Assembly (NCBI RefSeq): GCF_020097835.1
Contig: NZ_CP083666.1
Span: 806,001-870,000, forward strand
Source: Haloprofundus halobius
Lineage (GTDB): Archaea > Halobacteriota > Halobacteria > Halobacteriales > Haloferacaceae
Length of the DNA: 64,000 bases
Reading direction: 5' to 3'
Part shown: piece after piece, positions 16,165 through 24,559 of the stretch
Position numbering within the stretch: position 1 is the stretch's first letter
How the letters are laid out: every line of letters starts with the position of its first letter
Notes under the pieces: model-generated
Seen by the model: the letters and a program-made list of their open reading frames with translations, nothing else
Told to the model about the DNA's origin: nothing
Database searches by the model: none
Program-made: the position numbers and the translations under genes

Positions 16165-17442
16165 ATGAGTGCGGGAGAAGAACACCAGAACGCCTCGGTG
16201 CCGTGGAAATCGCCGGTCGTCCGCGTCGTGCTCGCGAGCACGTTGCTCGCGCCGCTCGGCGTGCCGCTGGTCAGTCCGGCGCTACCCGTCATCCGAGACG
16301 TTTTCGGCGTCACCGACGCCGCGGCGAGTCTGCTCATCACCGCGTACTTCCTGACGGGCATCGTGCTCTCGCCGTTCATCGGCATGCTCGCCGACCGAAT
16401 CGGCCGGCGGCGCGTGCTCGTCGTGAGCCTGCTCGTCTTCGGCCTCTCCGGCGGCGCGGTCTACGTCGCCGCCGACTTCGCGACGGTGCTCGCGCTCCGC
16501 CTCGTCGGCGGGACGGCCGCGGCGGGCGTGTTCATCACGACGGTCACCATCCTCGGCGACGCGTTCGACGGCGTTCAGCGAAACGCCGTCCTCGGCGCGA
16601 ACACGGCGATGCTCTCGGCGGGCGCGGCGGCGTTCCCCATCGTCGGCGGGGCGCTCGTCGCCTACGGCTGGAACGTCCCGTTTCTGGCGTACTTGCTGGC
16701 CGTCCCGTTGGCGGTCGTCGCGTGGTTCGCGCTCGCCGACCTCGAACACGACACCGAACCCGAGGAGGAGGGGTCCGTCCAGTATCTCCGCGGCGTCGCG
16801 GGGTCGCTCGTCGCCTCGGGGACCGTCGTCTACTACGTCGCGACGTTCGCCGCGGAGCTACTGTTCTTCGGCGCGGTGCTGACGACGCTGCCGTTCCTCC
16901 TGACGGGGACGTTCGCGCTCTCGCCGCTTCTCGTCGGTCTGACGCTGACCGTCGCGGAGGTGGCGGCCATCGCCGTCGCGGTGTCGAACGGTCGATTCGC
17001 GAAGCGCGTCCGCAACGGACCGCTCGTCGCCGCCGGCTTCGCCTGTCTGGCGGTCGGCCTCGGCGTCGGGTGGCTCGCGACCGGCTTCGGTCCAGCCTCG
17101 GGGGCGGTGGGTCCGCTCGTCGTCGGCGTCGGCGTGCTGTTCGTCGGCGCGGGCGCGGGGCTCGTCCTCCCTTCGGTCGACGCCGAAGTGAGCCGTCTCG
17201 TCCCGACGCACTTCCGCGCCGGGGCGCTCAGCCTCCGCAACAGCGCGACGTTCCTCGGCCGCGCAGCCGGACCCGTCGTCTTCGCCGGAATCGCGGTCGT
17301 GACCGGCTACGCGACGCTGCTGCTGGTCGCGGGCGTCGCGTCGCTCGTCTGCGCGGTCGTCCTCGCGTTCGTGACCGGACGCGTAATCGAGGACGTGGAG
17401 GACGCCGTCGACGACGCGGTTGCGACCACGGAGGTGCGCTGA
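16165..17442 (+). CDS. MFS transporter, drug-efflux-like
   Basis: A 425-residue protein with about 12 hydrophobic segments and the major facilitator loop 2-3 motif LADRIGRRRVLV. The stretch VVGGALVAYGWNVPFLAY fits motif C of drug:H+ antiporters, which points to export. The ATG is two bases after the methyltransferase stop, so translation is coupled and both products should be made together. The C-terminus ends in an acidic cytoplasmic tail. Substrate unknown. Confidence 0.85.
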   Translation: MSAGEEHQNASVPWKSPVVRVVLASTLLAPLGVPLVSPALPVIRDVFGVTDAAASLLITAYFLTGIVLSPFIGMLADRIGRRRVLVVSLLVFGLSGGAVYVAADFATVLALRLVGGTAAAGVFITTVTILGDAFDGVQRNAVLGANTAMLSAGAAAFPIVGGALVAYGWNVPFLAYLLAVPLAVVAWFALADLEHDTEPEEEGSVQYLRGVAGSLVASGTVVYYVATFAAELLFFGAVLTTLPFLLTGTFALSPLLVGLTLTVAEVAAIAVAVSNGRFAKRVRNGPLVAAGFACLAVGLGVGWLATGFGPASGAVGPLVVGVGVLFVGAGAGLVLPSVDAEVSRLVPTHFRAGALSLRNSATFLGRAAGPVVFAGIAVVTGYATLLLVAGVASLVCAVVLAFVTGRVIEDVEDAVDDAVATTEVR

Positions 17443-17518
17443 GATGGCCGCCGGAAGACGCGACGCCGACTAACGGGTTCCGCCGAGAATCGCGGGCGAC
17501 ACGCCTATTCAGAACTCG

Positions 17519-17947
17519 TTGCCGGAACTGACCTGTCACGGCTGCGGCCCGGCGAACCCGCACGGCCACCACCTGCACAGCTACCTGAGCGACGACGGCG
17601 AGTCACTGGTGGCGGTCGCCGACCCCGACGCCCGGTACAACGCGGGCGCACCGAACGTGATGTACGGCGGCTACATCGCGTCGTTGCTCGATTGCCATTC
17701 GATGTGGACCGCGATGACGTTCGCGGCGGAAGCAGAGGGAGTTCCGCTCGACACCGACCCGCACATCACCTACGCCACCGCCGAGTTGACCGTCGAGTCC
17801 CACCGACCGACGCCGCTGGACCGCCCGATTCACCTCCGCGCGTGGGTCGACGGCGACGTGGGTCGGCGGATGCGAATCCGGAGCGAACTCGGTCCCGTCG
17901 GCGAGGTGACGGCGACGGGGAGCGTCGTCGCCGTCCGAATCGTCTGA
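17519..17947 (+). CDS. PaaI-type hotdog thioesterase
   Basis: A 142-residue hotdog-fold protein. The N-terminus has a CHGCGPANPHGHHL motif and the core has VMYGGYIASLLDCHSMWTA, the usual helix of PaaI/YbgC-like thioesterases, with LTVESHRPTPLDRPIHLRAWV as the strands behind it. It probably hydrolyses an acyl- or aryl-CoA thioester. The start is not secure: the only near start codon is TTG at 17519, but the residues before it (ATT at 17507, IQNS) look plausible and the frame is open from 17474 after a TAA. It lies 76 bases after the MFS gene on the same strand. Confidence 0.7.
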   Translation: MPELTCHGCGPANPHGHHLHSYLSDDGESLVAVADPDARYNAGAPNVMYGGYIASLLDCHSMWTAMTFAAEAEGVPLDTDPHITYATAELTVESHRPTPLDRPIHLRAWVDGDVGRRMRIRSELGPVGEVTATGSVVAVRIV

Positions 17948-18021
17948 CCGCGGTCGCCGTCCTTTCACGATTGCCCGCGGGAGCGACACCCTTAACCCCG
18001 AAAACCGACGACACGGAGGTA

Positions 18022-18066
18022 ATGAATCGACTCGTCGCCCGTACGGAGGTCTCACCGACGCGATGA
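18022..18066 (+). CDS. Possible 14-codon leader ORF overlapping elp3
   Basis: ATG at 18022 opens a 14-residue frame (MNRLVARTEVSPTR) whose TGA overlaps the elp3 ATG as ATGA. GGAGG is seen upstream of each ATG (18016-18020 and 18045-18049). It could be a translationally coupled leader peptide or simple chance; nothing else supports it. Confidence 0.25.
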   Translation: MNRLVARTEVSPTR

Positions 18067-19781
18067 GTACCGACAGTCCCGACGCTTCCGACGCGACCGA
18101 AGAAGAATCCGAAGCGTTCCGCGAAGCGTGCGCAGAGCTCGCCCGACGCATCGTCGACGGCGACATCGATCGCGACGACCTCGAATCCGAGAAGCTCAAG
18201 GTCTGTTCGGAGTTCTCCTCGCCGAAGGTACCGAAGAACACCGAGGTTCTCGAACACGCGCCGGACGAGCACCGCGACGACGTGAAGGAGGTCGTCCGAC
18301 GCAAACCCGTCCGGACGGCTTCGGGTGTCTCGCCGGTCGCCATAATGACCTCGCCGCAGATGTGCCCGCACGGGAAGTGTCTCTACTGCCCCGGCGGCCC
18401 GGCGTCGGAGTTCTCCTCCTCGCAGAGCTACACTGGCCACGAACCCGCCGCCGCCCGCGGGGTGCAGAACGACTACGACCCGTACGGGCAGGTGACGCTG
18501 CGACTCGAACAACTGCGCCACATCGGCCACCCCGTCGACAAGGTCGAACTCATCCTGATGGGCGGGACGATGACCGCCCGCAGCCACGACTACCAGGAGT
18601 GGTTCGTCAAGCGCGCGCTGGAGGCGATGAACGACTACGATCTGGATTCGAAGCCAGCGCCCGCCGAGGACCAGTCGTTCAAGCCCGACCCCGAAAATGT
18701 CGAGTTCCGCTACCTGGAAGACGTCATCGCCGAGAACGAAACTGGACAGATTCGAAACATCGGGACGACGTTCGAGACGAAGCCGGACTGGTGCGACCCC
18801 GAGCAGATCGACAGGATGCTCGATTTGGGCGCGACGAAGGTCGAGGTGGGCGTCCAGACCACCTACGAGCGCATCAACCGCGAGATGCATCGCGGTCACG
18901 GCAACCAAGCTTCCATCGACGCCAACCGCCGCCTGCGCGACGCGGCGTTCAAGGTCGGCTTCCACATGATGCCCGGCCAGCCGGGCATGACGCGCGACAT
19001 GTGCGTCGAGGACTTCCGTCAGCTGTTCGAGAACCCGCAGTGGCGACCCGACTACCTCAAAATCTACCCGACGCTCGTCGTCCGCGGCACGCGCATCTAC
19101 GACCGGTGGCGGCGCGACGACTACGACCCGCTGACGAACGAGGAGGCCGCCGACATCGTCGCAGAGGCGATGGGGAAGATTCCGAAGTACACGCGCCTCC
19201 AGCGCGTCCAGCGCGACATTCCCGCCGACTTCATCGACGCCGGAGTGTGGAAGTCGAACCTCCGGCAACTCGCCGAACAGCGAGCCGAGGAGAGAGGAAT
19301 CGAACTCCACGACATCCGCGCCCGCGAGGTGGGGATGAACGAGGCGACGCCTAACCAGCCGGACATCGAACTCGGCGTGCTTGAGTACGAGGCCGGCGGG
19401 GGTACCGAGAAGTTCATCAGCTTCGAAGATACGGAACAAAACCTCCTCGTCGGCTTCTGTCGCCTCCGCTTCCCGTCGTACTCGCACGCCGCTCCCGAGG
19501 GCGGCGCGGCACTCTCCGCGCGCGACCCCGTGCGCCGCGAACTCGAAGACGCGGCGCTCGTCCGCGAACTCCACGTCTACGGGAGCGAGGCGGGCATCGG
19601 CGCGGACGGCGAGTGGCAGCACAAGGGCTACGGGAAGAAGCTGCTCCGAGAGGCCGAAGATATCGCGGCCGACGCCGGCTTCGAGAAGATTTCGGTCATC
19701 TCCGGCATCGGCGTTCGCCAGTACTACCGCGAGAAGATGGGCTACCACCAGGACGGTCCGTACGTCAGCAAACGACTCTGA
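18063..19781 (+). CDS. elp3: Elp3-type tRNA uridine-34 modifying radical SAM/acetyltransferase
   Basis: A 572-residue Elp3 homolog. Radical SAM domain: iron-sulfur site MCPHGKCLYCPGG (Cx4Cx2C), GGTMTARSHDYQEWF and the VEVGVQTTYERINREMHRGH segment. C-terminal GNAT domain: LVRELHVYGSEAG and YGKKLLREAEDIA (acetyl-CoA pocket), then SGIGVRQYYREKMGYH. In archaea the single-protein Elp3 makes the cm5-type modification at uridine 34 of tRNA. Length and order match archaeal Elp3. Repeated GCGAGCGAAGCGAGCGAGCGC bases follow the stop codon. Confidence 0.95.
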   Translation: MSTDSPDASDATEEESEAFREACAELARRIVDGDIDRDDLESEKLKVCSEFSSPKVPKNTEVLEHAPDEHRDDVKEVVRRKPVRTASGVSPVAIMTSPQMCPHGKCLYCPGGPASEFSSSQSYTGHEPAAARGVQNDYDPYGQVTLRLEQLRHIGHPVDKVELILMGGTMTARSHDYQEWFVKRALEAMNDYDLDSKPAPAEDQSFKPDPENVEFRYLEDVIAENETGQIRNIGTTFETKPDWCDPEQIDRMLDLGATKVEVGVQTTYERINREMHRGHGNQASIDANRRLRDAAFKVGFHMMPGQPGMTRDMCVEDFRQLFENPQWRPDYLKIYPTLVVRGTRIYDRWRRDDYDPLTNEEAADIVAEAMGKIPKYTRLQRVQRDIPADFIDAGVWKSNLRQLAEQRAEERGIELHDIRAREVGMNEATPNQPDIELGVLEYEAGGGTEKFISFEDTEQNLLVGFCRLRFPSYSHAAPEGGAALSARDPVRRELEDAALVRELHVYGSEAGIGADGEWQHKGYGKKLLREAEDIAADAGFEKISVISGIGVRQYYREKMGYHQDGPYVSKRL

Positions 19782-19872
19782 ACGCGAGCGAAGCGAGCGA
19801 GCGCAAGCGCGACCGTAGGGAGCGTGAAGCGCTTTTGATCGATGTTTTACCGAGGGCGCGCGGAGCGCGCCC
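19782..19872. repeat. GCGAGCGAAG-type repeats and a perfect GC hairpin
   Basis: Just after elp3 the bases are GCGAGCGAAGCGAGCGAGCGC, a low-complexity tract. Further on, GGGCGCGC (19854-19861) pairs with GCGCGCCC (19865-19872) around GGA, making a perfect 8-bp stem. It may end the elp3 transcript; T runs (GCTTTTGATC, ATGTTTTACC) lie just before it. Such tracts are frequent in haloarchaeal intergenic DNA. Confidence 0.5.
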
Positions 19873-19927
19873 GCAGCGTAAACGGTCGTGGTGGTAGGTT
19901 TATACCGTCCGTGAATTATTTCGGAGT

Positions 19928-20392
19928 ATGGACGATGAGACGCCCGCCGACCGACTTTGCGAGAACGCGACCGAGATCGCGTCCGTCGTCGTCACCGGTT
20001 TCTGGCTCGCCGCCCTCTTCACGGGGCAGAGCTGGTGGCTCGCTGCCCTGCTCATCGGCTACATCGTCGTCGTGCCGCTCGTGGCGCTGCTGTTCGGCGA
20101 CGACGAGGACCGCAAGGAGTGGTGGGACGACGACGACTGGTGGGACGACGATTGGTGGAACGACTGGTGGGGGTCGTCGACGGACGAGGAGAAACAGGAG
20201 CGGAAATCGGACGACTCTACCGCCGTTGAGACCGACGAGACGCCACTTGAGACGCTTCGGCGGCGGTACGCTGCTGGCGAGCTGACCGAAGCGCAGTTCG
20301 AGCGGAAACTGGAGCTACTGCTCGAGACGGAGACGCTCGAAGACGTCGAGGACCGTGCCCGCGCTCGTGATCTGATCCGCGAGCGAGAGTAA
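19928..20392 (+). CDS. SHOCT-domain membrane protein with Trp/Asp-rich linker
   Basis: A 154-residue protein. Two hydrophobic segments lie near the N-terminus (about residues 17-36 and 39-57), then an extraordinary linker of Trp pairs and Asp runs (EWWDDDDWWDDDWWNDWWG, about residues 62-81), an acidic spacer, and a C-terminal SHOCT domain (LRRRYAAGELTEAQFERKLELL). SHOCT domains are short interaction or oligomerisation modules found at protein ends. Its TATA-like GGTTTATACC is about 30 bases before the start. Function unknown. Confidence 0.75.
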   Translation: MDDETPADRLCENATEIASVVVTGFWLAALFTGQSWWLAALLIGYIVVVPLVALLFGDDEDRKEWWDDDDWWDDDWWNDWWGSSTDEEKQERKSDDSTAVETDETPLETLRRRYAAGELTEAQFERKLELLLETETLEDVEDRARARDLIRERE

Positions 20393-20621
20393 TACGGGGA
20401 CGAACGATTCTGACGGGTGTGCGCTATCGTCGACCGTTCGGCGGACGCGTGACCTTCGCCGATAACCGACTCGCAGGCGCCACATACAAAAACACAAGTG
20501 AGTATCAACCACCTGAAAAACTGCCTAGGCAATCGATACGATCGCCACAATTTCCAAAATTTTTGAAAGAGTAGAGGTTTTTGATGAATGAAACCCAGAT
20601 TATTCTTGGAGGAAACTCGAA

Positions 20622-21443
20622 ATGATAGACACGTCACGTCGAACAGCGTTGAAAGTCATCGGCGGGAGCGCAGTAGCGCTCGGAGCCGGAGCACAGACCG
20701 CCGCAGCCCAGCAACAGACAGCCCGCGTCAGAGCGGTTCACGCGGTGCCGGACGCGCCGCCCGTCGACGTCTACCTCGATGGTGAGATGGTGCTCGAAGG
20801 ACTGGAGTTCCAGCAGGTCAGCCCGTATCTCTCCGGTCCGATAGGTACGTACCAGATTACCGTCACCCCGACTGGTGCAAGCCAGGACCAGGCGGTAATC
20901 GACACGCAGGTGAACCTCGAACGAGGTAACTACTCGCTCGCGGCCATCGGCGAGTTGAGCGACGGAAGTATCCAACCGCTCGTGACGCGCACGCCGGTGC
21001 TCTCCGGCCGGCCAGGTCAGGGGCTGGCCGTCGTACAAGCCGTTCACGCGTCCCCGGACGCACCGCCGGTCGATGTGACTGCCGTCGTCGAGTCCGAGCG
21101 ACTCAATCAACAGCTCCAACAGTTGCCGCCGGAGGTGGTGATGGGTATTCCGGAGAGCCAACTCCGGTTCAACGACGAGGGACAGGCCGTGCTCACGCTG
21201 ATAGACGGCCTCAGCTTCGGCAACGCGAGCGATGCGTTGCCAGTCCCGGCGACCGAGTATACGTTACAGATTCGTGCGGCGACTCCCAGAAACGACGGCG
21301 ACATCGTCGCGAGCGTACCCGCTTCGCTCGAATCGGGCGTCAGCTACACCGCCTACGCTTCCGGCTACCTCGAACCACCGCAACAGGTGGTCGACGAACT
21401 GGGCAACCGCGACTTCGCGCTGTTCTTCGCGACGACCGCGTAG
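20622..21443 (+). CDS. DUF4397 protein with Tat-type signal
   Basis: A 273-residue exported protein. The N-terminus has a twin-arginine signal (SRRTALKVIGGSAVALGAG) ending near AAAQQ, suggesting a soluble or cell-surface product rather than a lipoprotein (no cysteine). The mature part contains two DUF4397 units: VRAVHAVPDAPPVDVYLDGE (about residue 34) and VVQAVHASPDAPPVDVTAV (about residue 135). DUF4397 domains are beta-sandwich surface modules of unknown binding. A GGAGG lies 12 bases before the ATG, so this gene has a leader, unlike most neighbours. The upstream 20393-20621 stretch is AT-rich (AAAATTTTTGAAAG) and holds no gene. Confidence 0.8.
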   Translation: MIDTSRRTALKVIGGSAVALGAGAQTAAAQQQTARVRAVHAVPDAPPVDVYLDGEMVLEGLEFQQVSPYLSGPIGTYQITVTPTGASQDQAVIDTQVNLERGNYSLAAIGELSDGSIQPLVTRTPVLSGRPGQGLAVVQAVHASPDAPPVDVTAVVESERLNQQLQQLPPEVVMGIPESQLRFNDEGQAVLTLIDGLSFGNASDALPVPATEYTLQIRAATPRNDGDIVASVPASLESGVSYTAYASGYLEPPQQVVDELGNRDFALFFATTA

Positions 21444-21505
21444 AAACCGAAGCATCGCCTCGCCGGAACGACACGCCTTTTTTGCCGCCGCGGGAACCGA
21501 ACGGT

Positions 21506-23629
21506 ATGGACCCAAAGCGGGAGCTTTCGAGTATTGACCTCGCCGCGCTCGTGACCGAGCTTCGTCGGTACGAGGGTGCGAAGGTCGACAAGGCCTATCT
21601 GTACGGCGACGACCTCCTGCGACTCAAGATGCGAGATTTCGACCGCGGCCGCGTCGAACTGCTCGTGGAGGTCGGCGACGTGAAGCGAGCACACGTCGCC
21701 GCCGCCGAGCACGTGCCGGACGCCCCCGGCCGCCCGCCGAACTTCGCGAAGATGCTCCGTAACCGCCTGTCGGGCGCGGACTTCGCGGGCGTCGAACAGT
21801 TCGAGTTCGACCGGATTCTCGTCTTCACGTTCGAGCGACCCGACGCCGACACCGAACTCGTCGCTGAACTGTTCGGACAAGGCAACATCGCCGTCTTGGA
21901 CGAGAACCGCGAGGTCGTGAGCAGTCTCTCGACGGTTCGGCTCAAATCGCGGACCGTCGCGCCGGGCAGTCAGTACGAGTTCCCGAGTTCGCGGCTGAAC
22001 CCGCTGGACGTGCGCTACGAAGCGTTCGCGCACAAGATGGACGACTCCGACACCGACGTGGTGCGGACGCTGGCGACACAGTTGAATCTCGGCGGCCTCT
22101 ACGCCGAGGAGGTGTGCAGTCGCGCGGGCGTCGAGAAGACGCTCGACATCGCCGACGCCGGCGACGAGCAGTACGAGAAGCTGTACGAGGCGCTCGGACG
22201 ACTCCGCGAGCAACTCGCCAAGGGAGAGTTCGACCCACGCGTCTACCTCGAGGACGACGCCGTCGTCGACGTGACGCCGTTCCCGCTGGAGGAGCACGAA
22301 TCGGAGGGTCTCGACGCCGAGGCGTACGACTCGTTCAACGGCGCGCTCGACGAGTACTTCTACCGCCTCGACCGCAGCGACGACGACGGAGGCGGTGGGA
22401 GCGGGGCCGCCGGCGACAGCGGCAGACCTGACTTCGAGGAGGAGATAGAGAAGAAACAGCGCATCGTCGACCAGCAGGAGGGCGCTATCAGCGGCTTCGA
22501 CGAGCAAGCCCAGGAGGAACGAGAGCGCGCCGAGCAGGTGTACGCGCGCTACGACCTCGTCGACGAGATTCTGACGACGATTCGCGGCGCGCGGGAGCAA
22601 AGCGTCTCGTGGGACGAAATCGGCGAGAAGTTCGAGGAAGGAAGAGAACAGGGTATCGAGGCGGCCGAGGCCGTCCGCGGCGTCGACGGCGCGAACGGAA
22701 CCGTCACCGTCGCGCTCGACGACACGACCGTGACGCTCGACGTGTCGATGGGCGTCGAGAAGAACGCCGACCAGTTGTACAAGGAGGCCAAGCGCGTCGA
22801 GGAGAAGAAACAGGGCGCGCTCGAAGCCATCGAGGACACCCGTGAGCAACTGGAGGCGCTCGAACAACGCCGCGAGGAGTGGGAACGAGACGACGAGGGC
22901 GACTCGGACGAGGAAAGCGGGGACGACGAGCAAGAAGAGATCGACTGGCTCTCGCGGCAGTCGGTCCCCATCCGCCAACAGGACTACTGGTTCGAGCGGT
23001 TCCGCTGGTTCCGCACCAGCGACGACTTCCTCGTCATCGGCGGGCGCAACGCCGACCAGAACGAGGAACTGGTGAAGAAGTATCTCGGGAAGAGCGACCT
23101 GTTCTTCCACACGCAGGCCCGCGGCGGCCCGGTAACGATTCTGAAGGCGACCGGCCCGAGCGAACCCGCCCGCGACGTGGAGATCCCCGAACAGAGCAAG
23201 CAGGAGGCGGCGCAGTTCGCCGTCTCGTACGCCTCCGTCTGGAAGGAGGGGCGGTTCGCCGGGGACGCGTACATGGTGACGCACGACCAGGTGTCGAAGA
23301 CGCCCGAGAGCGGCGAGTACGTCGAGAAAGGGTCGTTCGTGGTTCGCGGCGACCGGACGTACTACCGCGACGTGAAAGCCGAAGTCGCCGTCGGCATCGC
23401 CTGCGAACCGGAGACGCGCGTCGTCGGCGGACCGCCGTCGGCCATCGAACCACAGGCCGAAACGTCGATTCGGGTCCGACCGGGGCGCTACGCCCAAAAC
23501 GACATGGCGCAGATGTGCTACCGCGAACTCCGCAAACGGTTCGCCGACCAGTCGTTCGTCAGAAAAGTCTCGAGCGCGGACAAAATTCAGGAGTTCCTCC
23601 CGCCGGGTGGAAGCGAGATGGTCGAGTAA
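21506..23629 (+). CDS. rqcH: Ribosome rescue protein RqcH (NEMF/Rqc2 family)
   Basis: A 707-residue protein with NFACT-N domain (about 1-230, including the conserved Asp-Arg pair D102-R103 in FEFDRILVF), an HhH-like middle region (NLGGLYAEEVCSRAG), long coiled coils (about 310-360 and 420-475) and the C-terminal NFACT-R domain (RTSDDFLVIGGRNADQNEELVKK, DLFFHTQARGGPV). The family binds 50S subunits with a stalled peptidyl-tRNA and, in bacteria, adds alanine tails; archaeal members are expected to act in the same way. ATG at 21506 matches the family start. Pelota is encoded 2.9 kb downstream on the same strand. Confidence 0.9.
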   Translation: MDPKRELSSIDLAALVTELRRYEGAKVDKAYLYGDDLLRLKMRDFDRGRVELLVEVGDVKRAHVAAAEHVPDAPGRPPNFAKMLRNRLSGADFAGVEQFEFDRILVFTFERPDADTELVAELFGQGNIAVLDENREVVSSLSTVRLKSRTVAPGSQYEFPSSRLNPLDVRYEAFAHKMDDSDTDVVRTLATQLNLGGLYAEEVCSRAGVEKTLDIADAGDEQYEKLYEALGRLREQLAKGEFDPRVYLEDDAVVDVTPFPLEEHESEGLDAEAYDSFNGALDEYFYRLDRSDDDGGGGSGAAGDSGRPDFEEEIEKKQRIVDQQEGAISGFDEQAQEERERAEQVYARYDLVDEILTTIRGAREQSVSWDEIGEKFEEGREQGIEAAEAVRGVDGANGTVTVALDDTTVTLDVSMGVEKNADQLYKEAKRVEEKKQGALEAIEDTREQLEALEQRREEWERDDEGDSDEESGDDEQEEIDWLSRQSVPIRQQDYWFERFRWFRTSDDFLVIGGRNADQNEELVKKYLGKSDLFFHTQARGGPVTILKATGPSEPARDVEIPEQSKQEAAQFAVSYASVWKEGRFAGDAYMVTHDQVSKTPESGEYVEKGSFVVRGDRTYYRDVKAEVAVGIACEPETRVVGGPPSAIEPQAETSIRVRPGRYAQNDMAQMCYRELRKRFADQSFVRKVSSADKIQEFLPPGGSEMVE

Positions 23630-23651
23630 TGTCGAAATAAACGCCCCGAAC

Positions 23652-23680
23652 GTCTGAATTTCAGACTTTCGCGAAGAAAG
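23652..23680. promoter_or_regulatory. Two adjacent inverted repeats between rqcH and the DUF4013 genes
   Basis: GTCTGAA-T-TTCAGAC (23652-23666) is a perfect 15-base palindrome and is overlapped by CTTTC-GCGAA-GAAAG (23666-23680). Either may be a terminator stem of rqcH or an operator for the DUF4013 genes; a TATA-like GGGCTAAATCC follows at about 23681. Confidence 0.45.
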
Positions 23681-23784
23681 GGCTAAATCCTCCGAATGAG
23701 TATCAAGAGGCTGAGAACTACACGAGGAGCGTCGCGTTCGTGACGAACGCCCGGAGCGACTCGCGGGGGTTCTCGGAAAACATC

Positions 23785-24480
23785 ATGCTTACCGAATCGC
23801 TCACATACGTACGAAACAGCGACGACTGGGTCAAGAACGTCCTCATCGGCGGAATACTCAGTCTGCTCGGCTTCCTCATCGTCCCGACGTTCCTCGTCAT
23901 CGGTTACCTGCTCCGCGTCGTCCGCAGTTCGATGCGTGGGGACGAAGAACCACCCGCGTTCGACGAGTGGGGTGAGATGGCCGTCGACGGGCTGAAAGGC
24001 TTTGTCATCGGCCTCGCCTACGGGTTCGTCCCGATCGTCCTGGCCATCGTTTTCGCCGTCCTCACGGGCGTAACCGCCAACGGCGGCAACATCGGCGTCG
24101 TCAGCGGCCTCTTCGGCCTCGTCGGCGTGCTCGTCGTCTTCGTGACGGCTCTGGCCGTCGCCTACGCGTTGCCCGCCGGATTGGCGAACTACGCCGAGAC
24201 TGGCCGGATGGGTGCCGCGTTCGACATCGGAATGCTCCGATCGACGCTCACCTCAGGGACCTACGCGACGGCGTGGCTGACGGCGTTCGCCGTCTTCCTC
24301 GTCGCCGGTCTCGTCGCGGGTGCGCTGAACGTCGTTCCGATACTCGGCACCGTCGTCGGCGTGTTCGTCACGTTCTACGCCGCCGTCGCGGGATACTATA
24401 TCATCGGTCGCGCGTGGGGCGAGATGCATCACGTCCCGATGCGCGACGACGAGATGCCCGAGGAACGCGCCGCCATCTGA
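23785..24480 (+). CDS. DUF4013 membrane protein (1 of 3)
   Basis: A 231-residue membrane protein with about six hydrophobic segments. The start MLTESLTYVRNSDDWVKNVLIGG is typical of DUF4013, followed by LLGFLIVPTFLVIGYLLRVVRSSMRGDEEPPAFDEWGEMAVDGLKG, the conserved loop. GRMGAAFD and SGTYATAWL are also family features. The upstream codons (from 23740) are dropped because this start matches the other two copies. Part of a tandem set of three. Function unknown; suggested roles in the literature of the family are not specific. Confidence 0.85.
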   Translation: MLTESLTYVRNSDDWVKNVLIGGILSLLGFLIVPTFLVIGYLLRVVRSSMRGDEEPPAFDEWGEMAVDGLKGFVIGLAYGFVPIVLAIVFAVLTGVTANGGNIGVVSGLFGLVGVLVVFVTALAVAYALPAGLANYAETGRMGAAFDIGMLRSTLTSGTYATAWLTAFAVFLVAGLVAGALNVVPILGTVVGVFVTFYAAVAGYYIIGRAWGEMHHVPMRDDEMPEERAAI

Positions 24481-24559
24481 CGGTCGTCGTCGGAAGACCG
24501 CTTTTTCGAGACTCGGTGTTGAGGTACGGTTATGTGTCGACGGTCCGACTGTGCGGTCG

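Noticed and set aside
17766-19748. 660-residue minus-strand frame opposite elp3
   Set aside because: Shadow of elp3, whose radical SAM and GNAT motifs are unmistakable.
21365-23497. 710-residue minus-strand frame opposite rqcH
   Set aside because: Leu/Val/Arg-rich shadow without any motif.
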